A DNA stretch of 64,000 nt from Acanthaster planci (lineage: Eukaryota; Echinodermata; Asteroidea; Valvatida; Acanthasteridae): NCBI RefSeq assembly GCF_001949145.1, contig NW_019091557.1, positions 35,508 through 99,507 of the forward strand, written 5' to 3'. Positions 1-10,885 of the stretch are shown piece by piece (the first letter of the stretch is position 1; every line of letters begins with the position of its first letter). A program made the position numbers and the translations under genes. Below the pieces are notes generated by a model, which worked only from the letters and a program-made list of their open reading frames with translations, was not told the DNA's origin and ran no database searches.

Positions 1-141
1 CACTGAGGAACCTTGAGACGATCAATGCTGACGTGTTCGCGAGACGGACAAGGTGAAGAACTTGTCGGTGTGGCTGAGGATGGGAAAGAGCCTGTTGTAT
101 GGTGGTTGAAGAGGTTTGCAGACAGCATCACAGCGGACATA

Positions 142-1360
142 TTAAACATTAGTGCATGTGTGAAGGTCTTTTGGCAAGTGGGCAGCAGTGGACGTGACTC
201 GCGTTGATGAAATATGCGACGTGTGTTCCTTGAGGCGGTCCACAAACAACCCAAGATCCACGAGAGAGGTGTTGGAGAATGGAGCAATGAATTTGAGCTG
301 TCTATGGAAACGCTTGACGATGCCATTGCATTGTGGTTGATAAGATGTCATTCCCATGTGAATACATGAAGTGCCAAGACGTTTGGTGAAGTTGCTGAAC
401 AGCACAGACTCAAACTGACATCCTCTGTCAGTGGTGCTCCAAGACTCATCTGTCGACGAAGGCCTTGGCAACAGTTTCTGCCGAGATGTCACTTATGGGA
501 ATTGCCTCAGGCCATCGTGTACGTGTAGCGATAAATGCAAGTGAGAAGGTAGGGGTGGCCATTAGATATGGGAAGTGGCCCAATAAGATCCATGTGGACA
601 TGTTGGCAACAAGTGTCTGGTATTCGGAAGGTGCCAAGGTGAGCTTTGGTATGACGGTGCACTTTTGAACACTGGCAAGAAGGACATGTGCAAACCCAAT
701 GGGGGATATAACGTGTGACACCTCGCCACACAAAGCAAGCTGTGGTGAGTTTCTTCGGGGCTCTTGCACCCGGGTGAGAGAGCCCATGAATGGCATTAAA
801 AACAGAGCGTCTATGTCTGGCAGGTGTGGCTGGATGTGGGTTGTTGGTGGAGACGTCACAAAGGATGGGACACTCGGTTGTGGGAAGGAGGAAACTCTGG
901 AGAATGAGGCTCGAAGTGGAGTGTTGCAAATCTGCAATCTCGTCATCCCTAACCTGGTTAGAGGCAATCTGTGCAAAGTCAATTGTGTCCTACAATATGG
1001 CACCAACGTCGCGGCGGGACAGTGTGTCTGCAACGATGTTATCAGTACCAGCAATGTGACAGATGTGTGATGTGCGCTGGGAGACAAAGTCCAATAGCGA
1101 ATCTCACGAGGAGAGTGTCTGTGTGGTTTGAAATGCAGAGCGCGAGTAAGGGTCTTGTGGTCTGAGAAGATACAAAAATCGGCATCCTTCAAGCATGTGT
1201 CGGAAGTGCCGAATGGCCAGGTACACTGTAAGCAGTTCGTGGCCAAAGGTACTGTATTGAGACTCAGCTGCTGTGAGCTTTTTGAAGAAGAAGGTGATGG
1301 CTTGAAACTCCCCTGGGTTGCCCTGTTAGAGTACTCTGCCGACTGCTGTGTCAGAAGCAT
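142..1360 (-). pseudogene. Gypsy RNase H and integrase fragments
   Basis: Several short minus-strand frames together cover RNase H and integrase. The order is RNase H tail (1360 to about 960), integrase zinc finger and first catalytic Asp (about 930 to 510), then the second Asp (TDRGCQFES) and the region of the expected catalytic Glu (about 490 to 280). Frame shifts occur near 930 and 500. The expected catalytic Glu is Lys. Typical Gypsy order (RT, RNase H, integrase) is kept. Confidence 0.85.
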
Positions 1361-1376
1361 CGACGATGAGGCTCAA

Positions 1377-1921
1377 TCATAAGTCGATGTTGGGATGAAC
1401 ATGGAGTGTAATGCTGGACAGAACATGCTTGATGTCATCAAAGGCCTGCTGGTGAACGGGTGTGTAATCAAGAGGCTTGCGAGGTGTGCTGTTGTGAGCT
1501 GCAAGCAGGTCATTCAACGGGGCGTGGATGCGAGCACAGTGAGGGATAAATCTCCTGTAGAAGTTGACCAGCCCGATGAAACTGCGCAACTTCTTGGTTG
1601 AAGTCGTTAGAGGAAAGCTGGTGATTGCTGAGATCTTATCAGCAAGTGAGCAGATTCCATGCTGGTCAACATGGTGTCCCATGAATTGAAGCGCGGGTAC
1701 TCCAAAGATGCTCTTGCCTGGGTTTATCACAATGCCATAGTGTTGCAACCTGCCGAAGAGGAGATGAAGGTGTTGCTCATGCTCGTCAGACGATTTGCTG
1801 GCAACGACGTTGCCATCTATGTAAGCACACACGAATGGGAGGGCACACACAACCATGTCCATGAAGAGTTGAAAAGTCTGAGCAGCATTGCACAACTCGA
1901 ACGGCATGCAGACAAACTCAT
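1377..1921 (-). pseudogene. Gypsy reverse transcriptase, C-terminal fragment
   Basis: This fragment carries the palm and thumb part of a Gypsy-type reverse transcriptase and the connection toward RNase H. Recognisable blocks are FVCMPFELCNAAQTFQ, the damaged catalytic loop YIDGN, LQFMGHHVDQHGI and RSFIGLVNFYRRFIP. The second catalytic Asp is replaced by Gly, so the copy cannot be active. Its N-terminal part is found at 6725-7090, on the other side of the inserted BEL element. The break falls exactly at the 5-bp target duplication. Confidence 0.88.
1917..1921. repeat. Target-site duplication (ctcat), left copy
   Basis: The pentamer ctcat directly precedes the TGTGAAG end of the BEL LTR at 1922. 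The same pentamer follows the other LTR at 6720-6724. A 5-bp duplication is usual for BEL/Pao integration. Confidence 0.85.
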
Positions 1922-2573
1922 TGTGAAGAAGTGACAAGGTTCACTTGGAAAGGGAGGCGTGGCTCAAAGGGTAACACAACAACTCTCTGGCAGCGATTAA
2001 ACTGATGAGCAGGATGGTTTAATGAAGAAACTGTCTGTTTATTATACCCAGATAATTAGAAACAGGGGGTAGTGACTTGCAATTGGCCAGGATACCATAG
2101 CAATCTTGGGGAAACTATGCTTTGTGAACAGAATGGTGGAGCTGAAACCAGTGATGAAATCTTGGAAATATATGCAACAGGAAACCGTGGTGACTGGGGA
2201 ATAAACAGAAATAAATAGTAATAAATTAACTGGAATGCACGTACATGTGCCCACGAGACAACAACATAATTGTACATGTAACGTTGCAACAATTGTCCTC
2301 GATTAAGGCTAAGGTTTGTACTCTAGACTCCTCTATTTTACATAACAACACAAGAATCACTATATGATCTTATACTATAAACATTAAAGAACATATGGCT
2401 GTGCTCACAATTGTCAGTAGCCCATGATAGGGGCAAATTTGGAGTATTTTGATTGGAAATGTGCTTGGTAAACCTGACTTTAGACCCAAATGTACGGTGC
2501 GAGAATGAGCAAACTACTGAGGGCGCCCTACTAACTATGATGCGGTCAGTAGACAGTGAGGGACTTTCTTACA
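1922..2573 (-). repeat. BEL/Pao 3' LTR (complete, 652 bp)
   Basis: It starts TGTGAAG on the plus strand next to the target duplication and ends TTCTTACA. In element orientation it is preceded by a purine-rich tract (read from about 2590 to 2574). From 2129 to 2573 it matches 6274-6719 almost base for base. Confidence 0.88.
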
Positions 2574-2620
2574 GCCGCCCCACATTTGGGTACTAAATGT
2601 GAAACCAAGAAAGTCTTAAG

Positions 2621-5305
2621 TTAGTGTTCAGTCTGTGGATGGTCCTCAGATGGGCAGTTGTCGTCTTCCTTGCATTTTGGCAGACGGATCAGGCTGGTGA
2701 CTGGTCTGGTGTACACCTTGTCACGGATCCGGACCTTGGCCATTCTCACACGTCCATCAGTTCCAGGATGTGTCTCGCATATCTTCCCTACTGGCCACTG
2801 AGCTCTAACCAGCTGGGGGTTGACGACCATGACAACGTCTCCACAGGCTAAGTCTCTGGATTCAGTCTGCCACTTTTGCTGACTCTGTAGACTGGGAAGG
2901 TAGGATTTGATGAAGTGAGCCCAGAACTGGTCAGCAAGCACCTGACTATGGCGCCATCGTCGTCGTCCCATGGATTCTTTGGAGGTGTAGACGACCTGTG
3001 GAAGGTTAGGATCTAGCCGCCCCATCTGAAGCATAGTTGGGTCATCGGATCAACGTCAGCAGCATCTGAAGAGATGTAACCCAAGGGTTTTGAGTTGAGA
3101 ATCCCCTCGACTTCAGCTAAGACGGTTCGGAGTACTGGTTCTGTGACCGACTGGTCTCCCAAAGCAGGTTCTCTGCCTGTCGCAATCGGCCTCCCACTTT
3201 GATCAGTCCAGAGGTTTCATCGTGCTCAGGGCTGAGCTGTGCTAACCTGCTCCCAGACGGCAACTGCTTGTTCTGCATCAGAGCATGGATTTCCTGTGGG
3301 AAGCAGTCTACTTGTACCTGAAGCAAAAGTTTGGTCTCAATGGCTTCTTCCCTCTCGACCAGTGTTGAAGGAGATATGTCAGCAGTTGCCGCTACGTTAT
3401 GAAGCTCCTTGAAAGCCCGGATGAGGCCATTCCAGCTGCGGTACTGTTCTGGGTTTGGCAACTGGGGCTCTTTCACGGTGATCACTCCACAGAGTGTTGC
3501 TCCCTTCAGTTCTACAGTGTCTTCCGGTTCGTCGACCAACGGGCTTGCCGGCCAGCGATGAGGAGGTAAGGACAGAAAGGATGGGCCATTTCTTCATCTT
3601 TGTTCATTAGAGAGTTCAGAAACCGTCTTACCCCGAGTGATGTCATCAGTAGGGTTGTTGGCTGTGTCAACGTAACGCCAATTCTCTGGATTGCTCAGGG
3701 ACTGAATCACTGCTACTCGTGTCCTGACAAACACCTTGTATCTGCAGGAGTCGGACGTCAGCCAGCGTAGCACTGTAGTGGAATCACTCCACAGGGTAAT
3801 CTTCTGGATGGAAAGGGTCAACTCCTTTCTGAGCAAATCTGCCAACTGTGCACTGACCAGTGCAGCAGAAAGTTCCAACCTTGGGATGGAAAGTTGCCAC
3901 TTGGGGGCTACCCTGGAGCGTGATAGGATGAAACTGGTATGGATGCTTCCTTTGTGACCTTCAGTGCACAGGTAGGCGACCGAGCCATAGACTCTTTCTG
4001 AGGCATCACTGAAGATGTGGACTTCTCGGTTGGTCGTCTTGGTGTCAACTTCAGGTGGTGTGTAACACCTTGGCAGTCAAAGCTTTGGTAGGTCAGCCAT
4101 TTCCTGTTCCCATGTGTGCCATCTAGTGAGATTATCTCCAGGCTCTATCGGGTCATCCCAGGTTCTCTTTGACTTCCACAGATCCTGGACGATTACCTTA
4201 GCTCTTGCAGTGAATGGTGCGAGGAAACCAATTGGATCATACTGGCCGGCCATGATTTTGTAGACAGTTCTGAGGTTGAGCATTTGGTAAGCAATGGGTC
4301 GGTGCTTGTAGCCAAGGTCATCTGCATCGCACTGCCACTGCAGTTCAAGTGTGGCCTCGGGTGTGTCATTCTGACCAAAGACATGCCAAAGGTCAAATCC
4401 GTCAGATCTGGCAGCAGCTGGCAGGTCTGCTACCACTGAGGGGATATTGCTTGCCCACTGGCGAATGCTGAAGCCACCTGTTGCAAGCAGTGTGCGTATC
4501 TTCATGACCAGTTCTTTAGCTGCTTTGGCTGAGGGCAGACTGTCTAGGCAGTTGTCTGCGTAAAAGGATTGTTGGACAGCACGTGCGACCTCTTCGTTGC
4601 CCTTCTGGTGGTCGAGTACATGCCTTTGCAGGGCAAATGAGGCAAAGCAGGGACTACAGGTTGTGCCGAACGGAATCTGAGGACTCCAAGGAGGGATGCT
4701 CCATACCTGGGTCCGGGTAGGAGATGGTTGTTCAGCACATGTCCATCATGTTCGAATGAGCAGTTGAACACCAAACGTGGCTTACAGCTGGTTTCAACAA
4801 TGCAATGTGGAAAATAACACGACTCCTCAGTCTGCTGGGCTTCTGCATCACTAAGGACTCTCACGTAGCCTGCATCAAGTAGCTTCTGGATTTGCTCTTT
4901 GTGGATCCTAGCAAGGTCAGGCTGTTTCTGGAGTTGTCTCTCTGTACGCTTCAGGTTTGGGAAAACTGCTTCTTTGCCAGCATTGAAGTGGGTTCCATCA
5001 TTCCTGCGCAAGAGGGGTGTGGCATCACACAGAACCCCTCCTTCAATGCGAACTGTTTTTGCTTCAAGCAGTTCCACAGCATACTGGTCCTGCTTGGAAC
5101 GGGTTACAATCTTCTCACTAGTGTAAGGGATCACATCCGCCTTCCACAATCTCTCAACTTGTTGCATAAGGTCATGGTTCTCTTGACAAATGGTAATCTT
5201 GAAGCACTTCTGCTCACTGAAATGTTCCTTCAGGACTCCAGCCGGTCCCTGAAGTGTCCAACCCACTTTGGTGCATACTTGTAAACTTGTAAACTTGTGC
5301 TCCAC
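2621..5305 (-). pseudogene. BEL/Pao pol: reverse transcriptase, RNase H, integrase remnants
   Basis: The minus-strand frames 5305-4544, 4505-4077, 3878-3594, 3539-3117 and 3034-2621 carry Pao-type polymerase. Seen are the RT entry block (FPHCIVETSCKPRLVFNCSF), a later RT block after a frame break (RPIAYQMLNLRTVYKIMAGQ, YDPIGFLAPF), RNase H (WSDSTTVLRWL, ENWRYVDTANNPTD), the integrase zinc-region linker (GLIKVGGRLRQAENL) and the C-terminal domain. The catalytic loop reads YADN rather than YVDD. The DDE core of integrase is missing: the linker runs almost directly into EVEGILNSKPLG. Confidence 0.88.
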
Positions 5306-5352
5306 TGGGGCCGAATTTCACAGGTTGCTGTGGGGTGATTAGGTCGGAGTAG

Positions 5353-6273
5353 TCAGAGCCAACCAGGATCGAGGGAGTTGCGTTGTTGATCAGAGGCAGT
5401 GCAACTCCACGTAAGTGGGGCCAACGCTTCTGTAACTGGATAGGTATATTCTGACAGGCGTAAACTGTCAGCGGTGAAAGCTCCTTTTATGTTGTACCTG
5501 ATGTCAGAATGTTCCCTCGTGGACACTTGGAAATTGACCGATTGCCCTTCACATTGGAAAGGCAGTTGTTGAACTGTCGATAGGAGTATATAGTCTTTCT
5601 CCGCAGTGAGGTTCAGTTGCTGGACTGCATGGTTGAGCACCATTGTTCTCATGGAGCTATCGTCAAGCACAGCATGTGTTTCAAGTTTGCCAGCAGGACC
5701 ATGGAGAGTGATTGGAACGACCTTTAACATGACATTTTGGGGACGCAGGGGCCGGTCTAGGTAAGTCATCTGAGTCGTCACTCCAACAGTATAGATTCTG
5801 CTTGCTCCTTGAGGAATGGCGTCATGCAGTACAGTCAAGTGGATCTCCTTGCAGGTGTTGCATGGTTTTCTCAATGTACACTGCTCAGGTTTATGGGTGC
5901 GCCCACATTTCCAGCATCTGGACTTTTCCTTCAGCCATTCGATTATTTGCTGGTTACTGAGCGCCTTGAATTCAGTACAACCATTCAAGTAGTGGTCATG
6001 GTTGTTGCAGTGTGGACAGAAGGCCTTACGTTTGTCCTTTGATGGTGACTATTGTGAAGGTAACTTTCCCGTTGTCTGTTTTCTGCCATCAGCCATGAAA
6101 ACAGCGGTAGGCCGATTCCCTTTCTTGAGGGGAAACTTGTCTTTCCTCTCTTGTCTGGGGTTATCTTCTTTGTAGACTGTTGCTGCTTCACCAGCGATCC
6201 ACTTTGCTCGTGACTGTACTTGCAACCAGTTGGCAAGATGGTTAAGTGTATAGGTTTGGTCGGAGTCTGCTTT
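5353..6273 (-). pseudogene. BEL/Pao gag C-terminus with zinc knuckles and protease
   Basis: The stretch NHLANWLQVQSRAKW (about 6240-6200) matches the end of Pao gag. It is followed by Cys/His knuckles in the 5985 frame (CWKCGRTHKPEQC, CNTCKEIHLTVLH). A retropepsin-like block, AVLDDSSMRTMV, stands where BEL proteases have an L-D-S/T-G type motif, so the active site is altered. The frame opens straight out of the truncated LTR at 6274, showing that the N-terminal gag has been lost. Confidence 0.8.
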
Positions 6274-6719
6274 CAGAATGGTGGAGCTGAAACCAGTGAT
6301 GAAGTCTTGGAAATATATGGAACAGGAAACTGTGGTGACTGGGGAATAAACAGAAATAAATACTAATAAATTTACTGGAATGCACATACATGTGCCCACT
6401 AGACGACAACATATTTGTACATGTAACGTTGCAACAATTGTCCCCGATTAAGGCTAAGGTTTGTACTCTAGACTCCTCTATTTTACATAATAACACAAGA
6501 ATCACTATATGATCTTATACTTTAAACATTAAAGAACATATGGCTGTACTCACAATTGTAAGTAACGCACGGTAAGGGCAAATTTGGAGGTATTTTGATT
6601 GGAAATGTGCTTGGTAAACCTGACTTTAGAATGGAATGTACGGTGCAAGAATGAGCAAACTACTGAGGGCGCCCTACCAACTATTGCGCGGTCAGTAGAC
6701 AGTGAGGGACTTTCTTACA
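6274..6719 (-). repeat. BEL/Pao 5' LTR, truncated by internal deletion
   Basis: 446 bp matching positions 2129-2573 of the complete LTR. The remaining 207 bp of LTR, the leader and the first part of gag are absent. The junction lies at the word cagaatgg. Confidence 0.86.
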
Positions 6720-6724
6720 CTCAT
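6720..6724. repeat. Target-site duplication (ctcat), right copy
   Basis: Identical to 1917-1921 and directly next to the TTCTTACA end of the BEL 5' LTR. Confidence 0.85.
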
Positions 6725-7090
6725 ACATGCCGAAAGGTGCGACAATGGCAGTCTTGTGAATATCAGCTGGGTCGACTGGAATCTGGTGGTGTGCACAAAC
6801 TAATGTAAGTTGATCTTGCTGAAAACGGAGCAACCAGCCAGACTAGATGCACAGTCTAGCAAGTGGGCAATGGGGTAACGATCAGGAACTGTGAAACGAT
6901 CGAGGGCTCTGTAGTCCCCATATGGTCGCCAATCACTCGGGGTCTTCTCGGGGACCGTGTGGAGAGGACCGGACCAATTGTTGTCAGATGGTTGAATGAT
7001 GCCGAAATCCAATATCCAAGACGGTCCGGGCGGTCCAGGCAAGTCGGCGAGGTCTGGCTGTCACGGGTGGGTCTGTCGTAATGATGCAAT
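6725..7090 (-). pseudogene. Gypsy reverse transcriptase, N-terminal fragment
   Basis: The frame contains SDNNWSGPLHTVPEK, DWRPYGDYRALDRF, PIAHLLD and VFSKINL, the finger and early palm blocks of Gypsy RT. A one-base frame change near 6800 then leads into the HQIPV block, which continues to the BEL insertion. Confidence 0.88.
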
Positions 7091-7179
7091 AGGTAATATT
7101 GTGTCAGACAAGTGCATTTGCGGTTGGTGCTTGAGTGAGTTGCAGAAAGTCTTTAAGGATTAACTCGTAGGGTGACTCA

Positions 7180-7647
7180 TCAGCGAGCTGAAATAAGACA
7201 GGACTGACAGGCATATGGAGCTGCAGTTCCTGAAACTGAAAGGCTAGTTGTGGTATCTATAAGCCTGCATTGGGAAACATCCATAAGGAGATTGTAGTGA
7301 TGTAGAAAATTTGAGCCCAATATCGGTGTAGGAGTATCCGCAAGAAAGAAAATCCAGCAGCAATTACATCTGAGGCCAGTGTTGAATTTCACAGATCTTT
7401 GACCATAAGTGGGTATGCTAGAACCGTTGGCAGCCTGCAGGGTGGAGGAATGCGGGTGTTTCCTTTCAACAGCACTGGGAGGAAAAATGCTGACAGCCAC
7501 CCCAGTGTCTACTAGGAACTTTTGTTTATGGTGAGGATCATAGATGAAGAACAGGTGGCCAGGTTGGGTGCCAGAAGAAAGTGCAGTGCCTATCCAATGG
7601 TAGGCTCTTTTCCCTGCTAAGTGCCATGGGAGCACGGTTGGACACAC
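7180..7647 (-). pseudogene. Gypsy aspartic protease region
   Basis: It contains FLVDTGVAVSIFPP, the retropepsin active-site loop with an intact DTG, and the later ILGSNFLHHYNLL block that forms the flap and dimer side in this family. It lies between gag and RT as in standard Gypsy elements. Confidence 0.85.
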
Positions 7648-7779
7648 TTGATGGCCTCAGCACCATAGCAGCAGTGATACCAACACTCGGTTTGGGAGGC
7701 AGTGGCAGGAGGATGGGTCAGTGTATGCTCCTTCTTGGTCTTGCGTGGACGACTACGGCTCTGGGCATGTGACTGGCGT

Positions 7780-8345
7780 TTGAGTTGGGCCTGCATGGAG
7801 TTGACTTGGGTGGTGAGTTGGGCAATTTGGTCACGAAGCTCGCCGAGGTCACTGGATATAGAGGTGGAGTAGTTGGGGCCACAGCATTAACAACTGGGGG
7901 AACGTAAACTTCAAGGATATGATCAGCAAGGGTGGCTAACTAACTGATCAAGGGGAACAGTGTCGCAAGAGGAGGCAAGAATAAATTGAGCATTGGCCGG
8001 AAGGCGTTAGAGGAACAGCTGTTTGAAAATCCCCTCTTCGAGTTTACATTCACGAAGTAGTTGTCGCATACGGTGCAGCAACTGGGAGGGTTTTTTGTCA
8101 CCGAGCTCCTCCTCAGTGAGAAGCATCTGGAGGTGCTTTTGCTGAGAGACTGAAGTGCGCAGAATCATCTCTTCCTTAAGCTTTTGATACGAGTTCTCCG
8201 CAGGGGAGCTGATAATCAAGTCACACACTTCCTGGATGATTATGGGCTGGAAAGAAGCAAGGATGTGTGGAAATTTTGTGTCTTTGTGGTGAATACCCTA
8301 GTGTGGAACTGGGCCTTAGCTGGGCAAACCACATCAAGGGATCAC
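7780..8345 (-). pseudogene. Gypsy gag fragment
   Basis: The minus frame 8228-8007 reads SQLLHRMRQLLRE and IFKQLFL and, past a stop, RLPANAQFILASS. This is the end of the gag/retrotrans_gag helical region typical of Gypsy/Mag-type elements. Several stops are present. The part toward the protease is not clearly readable. Confidence 0.75.
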
Positions 8346-8560
8346 TTGGCCAAAAAGGGGGGAGTTTGAGGGAGAGGGCCCCTATCTGTGGCTTATTTTC
8401 TTTATTTATATATCAGCAGCAGGAGTGCCGTCCTGAGCCATGGTGAATGAAGGTTTCCAGATGGCAGGGAGTACAACACTACTGCAGAATTGGTTGTATA
8501 ATGTGAGGGCTCAGAAAGTCAGCAAATGTGGTGCAAAAGTGCAGCGTCTGGGTCACCAAT

Positions 8561-8821
8561 TGTTGTGTTGGTGCTCAACGTAAGTTATTATCTGCTGTCA
8601 GGCCAAAAGAGAGCTTTGCTCGACGTAGTCGGCTGAATCGGCGACCTACATGTAGAATACACCTCCATGCAAATAGGGGCGACTCTCTCAGTGGCTGTCG
8701 AGGCGACTTGCCCTGCATGCAACTGGCGCTCGAGTGACAGAAAGTCTCTTTTTTTAGAGTCAGTCAGTCATAGTTAATAAAACAGACGATGTGAAGAACA
8801 ATTCTCCTTGAACAGTTAACA
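8561..8821 (-). repeat. Probable Gypsy 5' LTR (261 bp)
   Basis: In element orientation it begins TGTTAAC and ends CACAACA, giving TGTT/AACA ends. It is followed at once by a leader typical of a primer binding site. The partner LTR is outside the window, so the outer limit at 8821 rests on the terminal bases only. Confidence 0.6.
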
Positions 8822-9309
8822 AAATAAGTAGTAAATAAAGCTGGCAAAAATTAAGTTGAAGACATAGGGAAATTCCAGGGAGATTACACGCACAAAAACA
8901 ATACGGTGAAGAAGGAAAGTCATTTGCATAAATGTTTGTTTTTTGGTAGGACTTTTATAGGTCAAGGGTCGCTACAGGACTATCCATGTGTAAATATAGT
9001 GTACATGATGCAATGTTAGAATTCTGGAAATACTTATATGACAAAGTTTGACAGTCTAGCAAGAAAGACTGGGATTTTGCCTTCTCATTTGACGTAATTA
9101 ATGATGCCTATAAGTGCCTGGCCTTCCCAAATTACAAAGCCACACATTTTATGCACATGTTAGTAAATTTACATGAACAGAACATGCAATTTTAGAATAT
9201 CTGGGAATATATGTACTTTAATACAGATCTGCTAAAGTGTGTCAAAACCAGCTTGGAAGATGTGCCTGCCTTCCTGAGTTGACAAGACCGAGTTGACTTG
9301 GGACCATGG
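8822..9309. other. No gene seen; AT-rich
   Basis: AT-rich sequence between the Gypsy LTR and the readable part of the LINE remnant. It may include the decayed 5' part of that LINE, but I see no convincing domain. Confidence 0.5.
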
Positions 9310-10885
9310 AGGAAGGACACATTACTGTTGACCTTTACTATGCACATGTCTATATCAACAGGTGTAGTACCAAATGATATAAAATGGTTGCTCATGTCAC
9401 TCATATTTTTAAAAGTGGTAATCTTGATCAAGTAAATAATTCACAATTGTATGATGGACTGTCTAGATGAACACAACATAATTTCTGATTCTCGATGTGG
9501 ATTCCGTCAAAACCATTCAACTTCACATGCTATTATTCACCTAATTGATTAAATAACTAATAATTTAGATACATCCTCTGTTACAATTGGTTTATTCCTG
9601 GACCTCTCCAAGGCCTTTGATACAGTCGATCATAATATACTTCTAAACAACTTTCTTATTATGGCATTAGAGGAACCGCCTTGGAGTGGTTCGAGAGTTT
9701 CCTTTCAAATCGTCAGCAATTCGTATATGTTAATAGTGTCAGTCCTCTCCGCAAGGATCCATTCTGGGGCCACGTTTATTTTCCATCTACATGTATATAC
9801 ATGTAAATGGCTTTGTTAAATCTTCTGACTTTTTTACCTTTATTTTATTTGCTAATGACGGTAACCTACATATATTCTATAGTTATCCTTATAAAATACT
9901 CTTTATCGTAACGTTAATCTCGAGCTTACCACAGTTTTAAACTGGCTTAAAGCAAATAGGTTGTCTCTTAACATTAAGATGACTAACTATACGCTGTTTA
10001 GTAATAAGCAACATCACGAATTACCTGAAATCTTTATTGATGATGTACAAATTGATAAAACCGACTGTGTCAAATTCTTACAGATGTAGGTCTGTATACT
10101 GAACAGAATCTTTCATGGAAAAACAAATCAATAATATTCGCACGACTTGGAGTTATAACTAAAGCCACTTCTCCCTCAGGATGTACTATTTCAACTTTAC
10201 AATATAATTGTACCATATCTATCATATGGGATATTAGCCTAGGGTAATTGTGGGGTTAGTTCAACCAGTAGAATACTTGAACTGCAAAAAAGTTTCAAGA
10301 ATGATCCACTCTGCCACCTACGTGTACCTTGAACATAGTAGTCCACTGTTTTATTTGTATAAAACTCTCTAAGTAAATGATATATTTCCTTCAGCTTGGG
10401 ATCCTCATCACCAGTTAAACATGAAAAAATTACCTAAATCCATTTGTTCTATGTTTATCAAAAATGAAGAAATGCACCATCATTTCACTTGACAGCACAA
10501 GAAACTTCATCAGTCTTTTGCACGTACGTTGTACTACTCTCACACAAAATACAGTCATCAAGCATGAGGGCCCCAGGCTGTGGAATTCCTTAGATGCCTC
10601 TATGAAGAATCTAGGGAACCTATAACATTCAAACATAAATATAAAGCTAAACTATTAATAAGTGGGTATTCAAATTCTATTTAACATCATTTAGTTTTTG
10701 TGTCTTACAGGGTTACAAGACTTAGTGTTTACGTGTCATAATTACTGTCTTCTTGTCTAATTGTGCGTCATAATTATTGTATTGTTCGTAATAATGTGTA
10801 TTATTCCTAATGGGATCCCTACTCGACAATAACTGCTTCTATTTTACTGCAACATGTAATTAGCTGGGTGGAAATAAAGAATGAA
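9310..10885 (+). mobile_element. Non-LTR (LINE) retrotransposon remnant, CR1/L2/Jockey-like RT
   Basis: Broken plus-strand frames give GVVPNDIK, HIFKSGN, SRCGFRQNHSTSHAI, GLFLDLSKAFDTVDHNIL, ALEWFESFLSNRQQFVYVN and GSILGPRLFSIY, the ordered blocks of a LINE reverse transcriptase. A late block near 10570-10670 (RLWNSLDASMK, ITFKHKYKAKLL) matches the C-terminal tail of such ORF2 proteins. The catalytic loop reads FANDGN instead of YADDT. Stops and shifts occur throughout. The endonuclease part is missing or unreadable, so this is a 5'-truncated dead copy. Confidence 0.82.

Larger units (their letters stand above)
1..1921 (-). mobile_element. Ty3/Gypsy LTR retrotransposon, 3' part (C-terminal RT, RNase H, integrase), continues off the left edge
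   Basis: This is the downstream half of a minus-strand Gypsy element whose upstream half lies at 6720-8821. Reading down from 1921 one sees the C-terminal reverse transcriptase (CMPFELCNAAQTFQ, then AYIDGNVVAS), an RNase H stretch (SDHKTLTRAL), the integrase zinc region (H-x3-H around AIHGLSHPGA, then CPSCQCSK) and the integrase core (HMDLIGPLP, TDRGCQFES). The RT active site reads YIDG instead of the usual (Y/F)xDD, and the third acidic residue of the integrase triad, normally the Glu in NGxxERFH, is Lys (NGIVKRFH). Frame breaks separate the blocks. The 3' LTR would lie left of position 1. Confidence 0.92.
1922..6719 (-). mobile_element. BEL/Pao LTR retrotransposon, internally deleted, inserted in the Gypsy element
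   Basis: The element is 4.8 kb and on the minus strand, with LTRs that begin TGTAAG and end CA in element orientation. Order from 6719 downward: truncated 5' LTR, remnant gag with zinc knuckles, aspartic protease, Pao-type reverse transcriptase, RNase H (SDSTTVLRWL), integrase N-terminal part, C-terminal integrase and DUF5641-like part (QMGRLDPNLPQVVY, WPVGKICETHPG). At least three deletions are visible: the start of gag with part of the 5' LTR, the catalytic middle of RT near 4680, and the integrase core near 3150. It is therefore non-autonomous or dead. Confidence 0.92.
6720..8821 (-). mobile_element. Ty3/Gypsy LTR retrotransposon, 5' part (LTR, gag, protease, N-terminal RT)
   Basis: This is the upstream half of the element at 1-1921. 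In minus-strand order: LTR 8821-8561, a primer-binding-type leader (ATTGGTGACCCAGACG just after the LTR), gag (about 8510-7780), protease (7647-7180) and RT start (about 7090-6725). The RT frame reaches the target duplication at 6724 with HQIPVDP...FGMYE and picks up again at 1921 with FVCMPF, so the BEL insertion explains the whole split. Confidence 0.9.
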
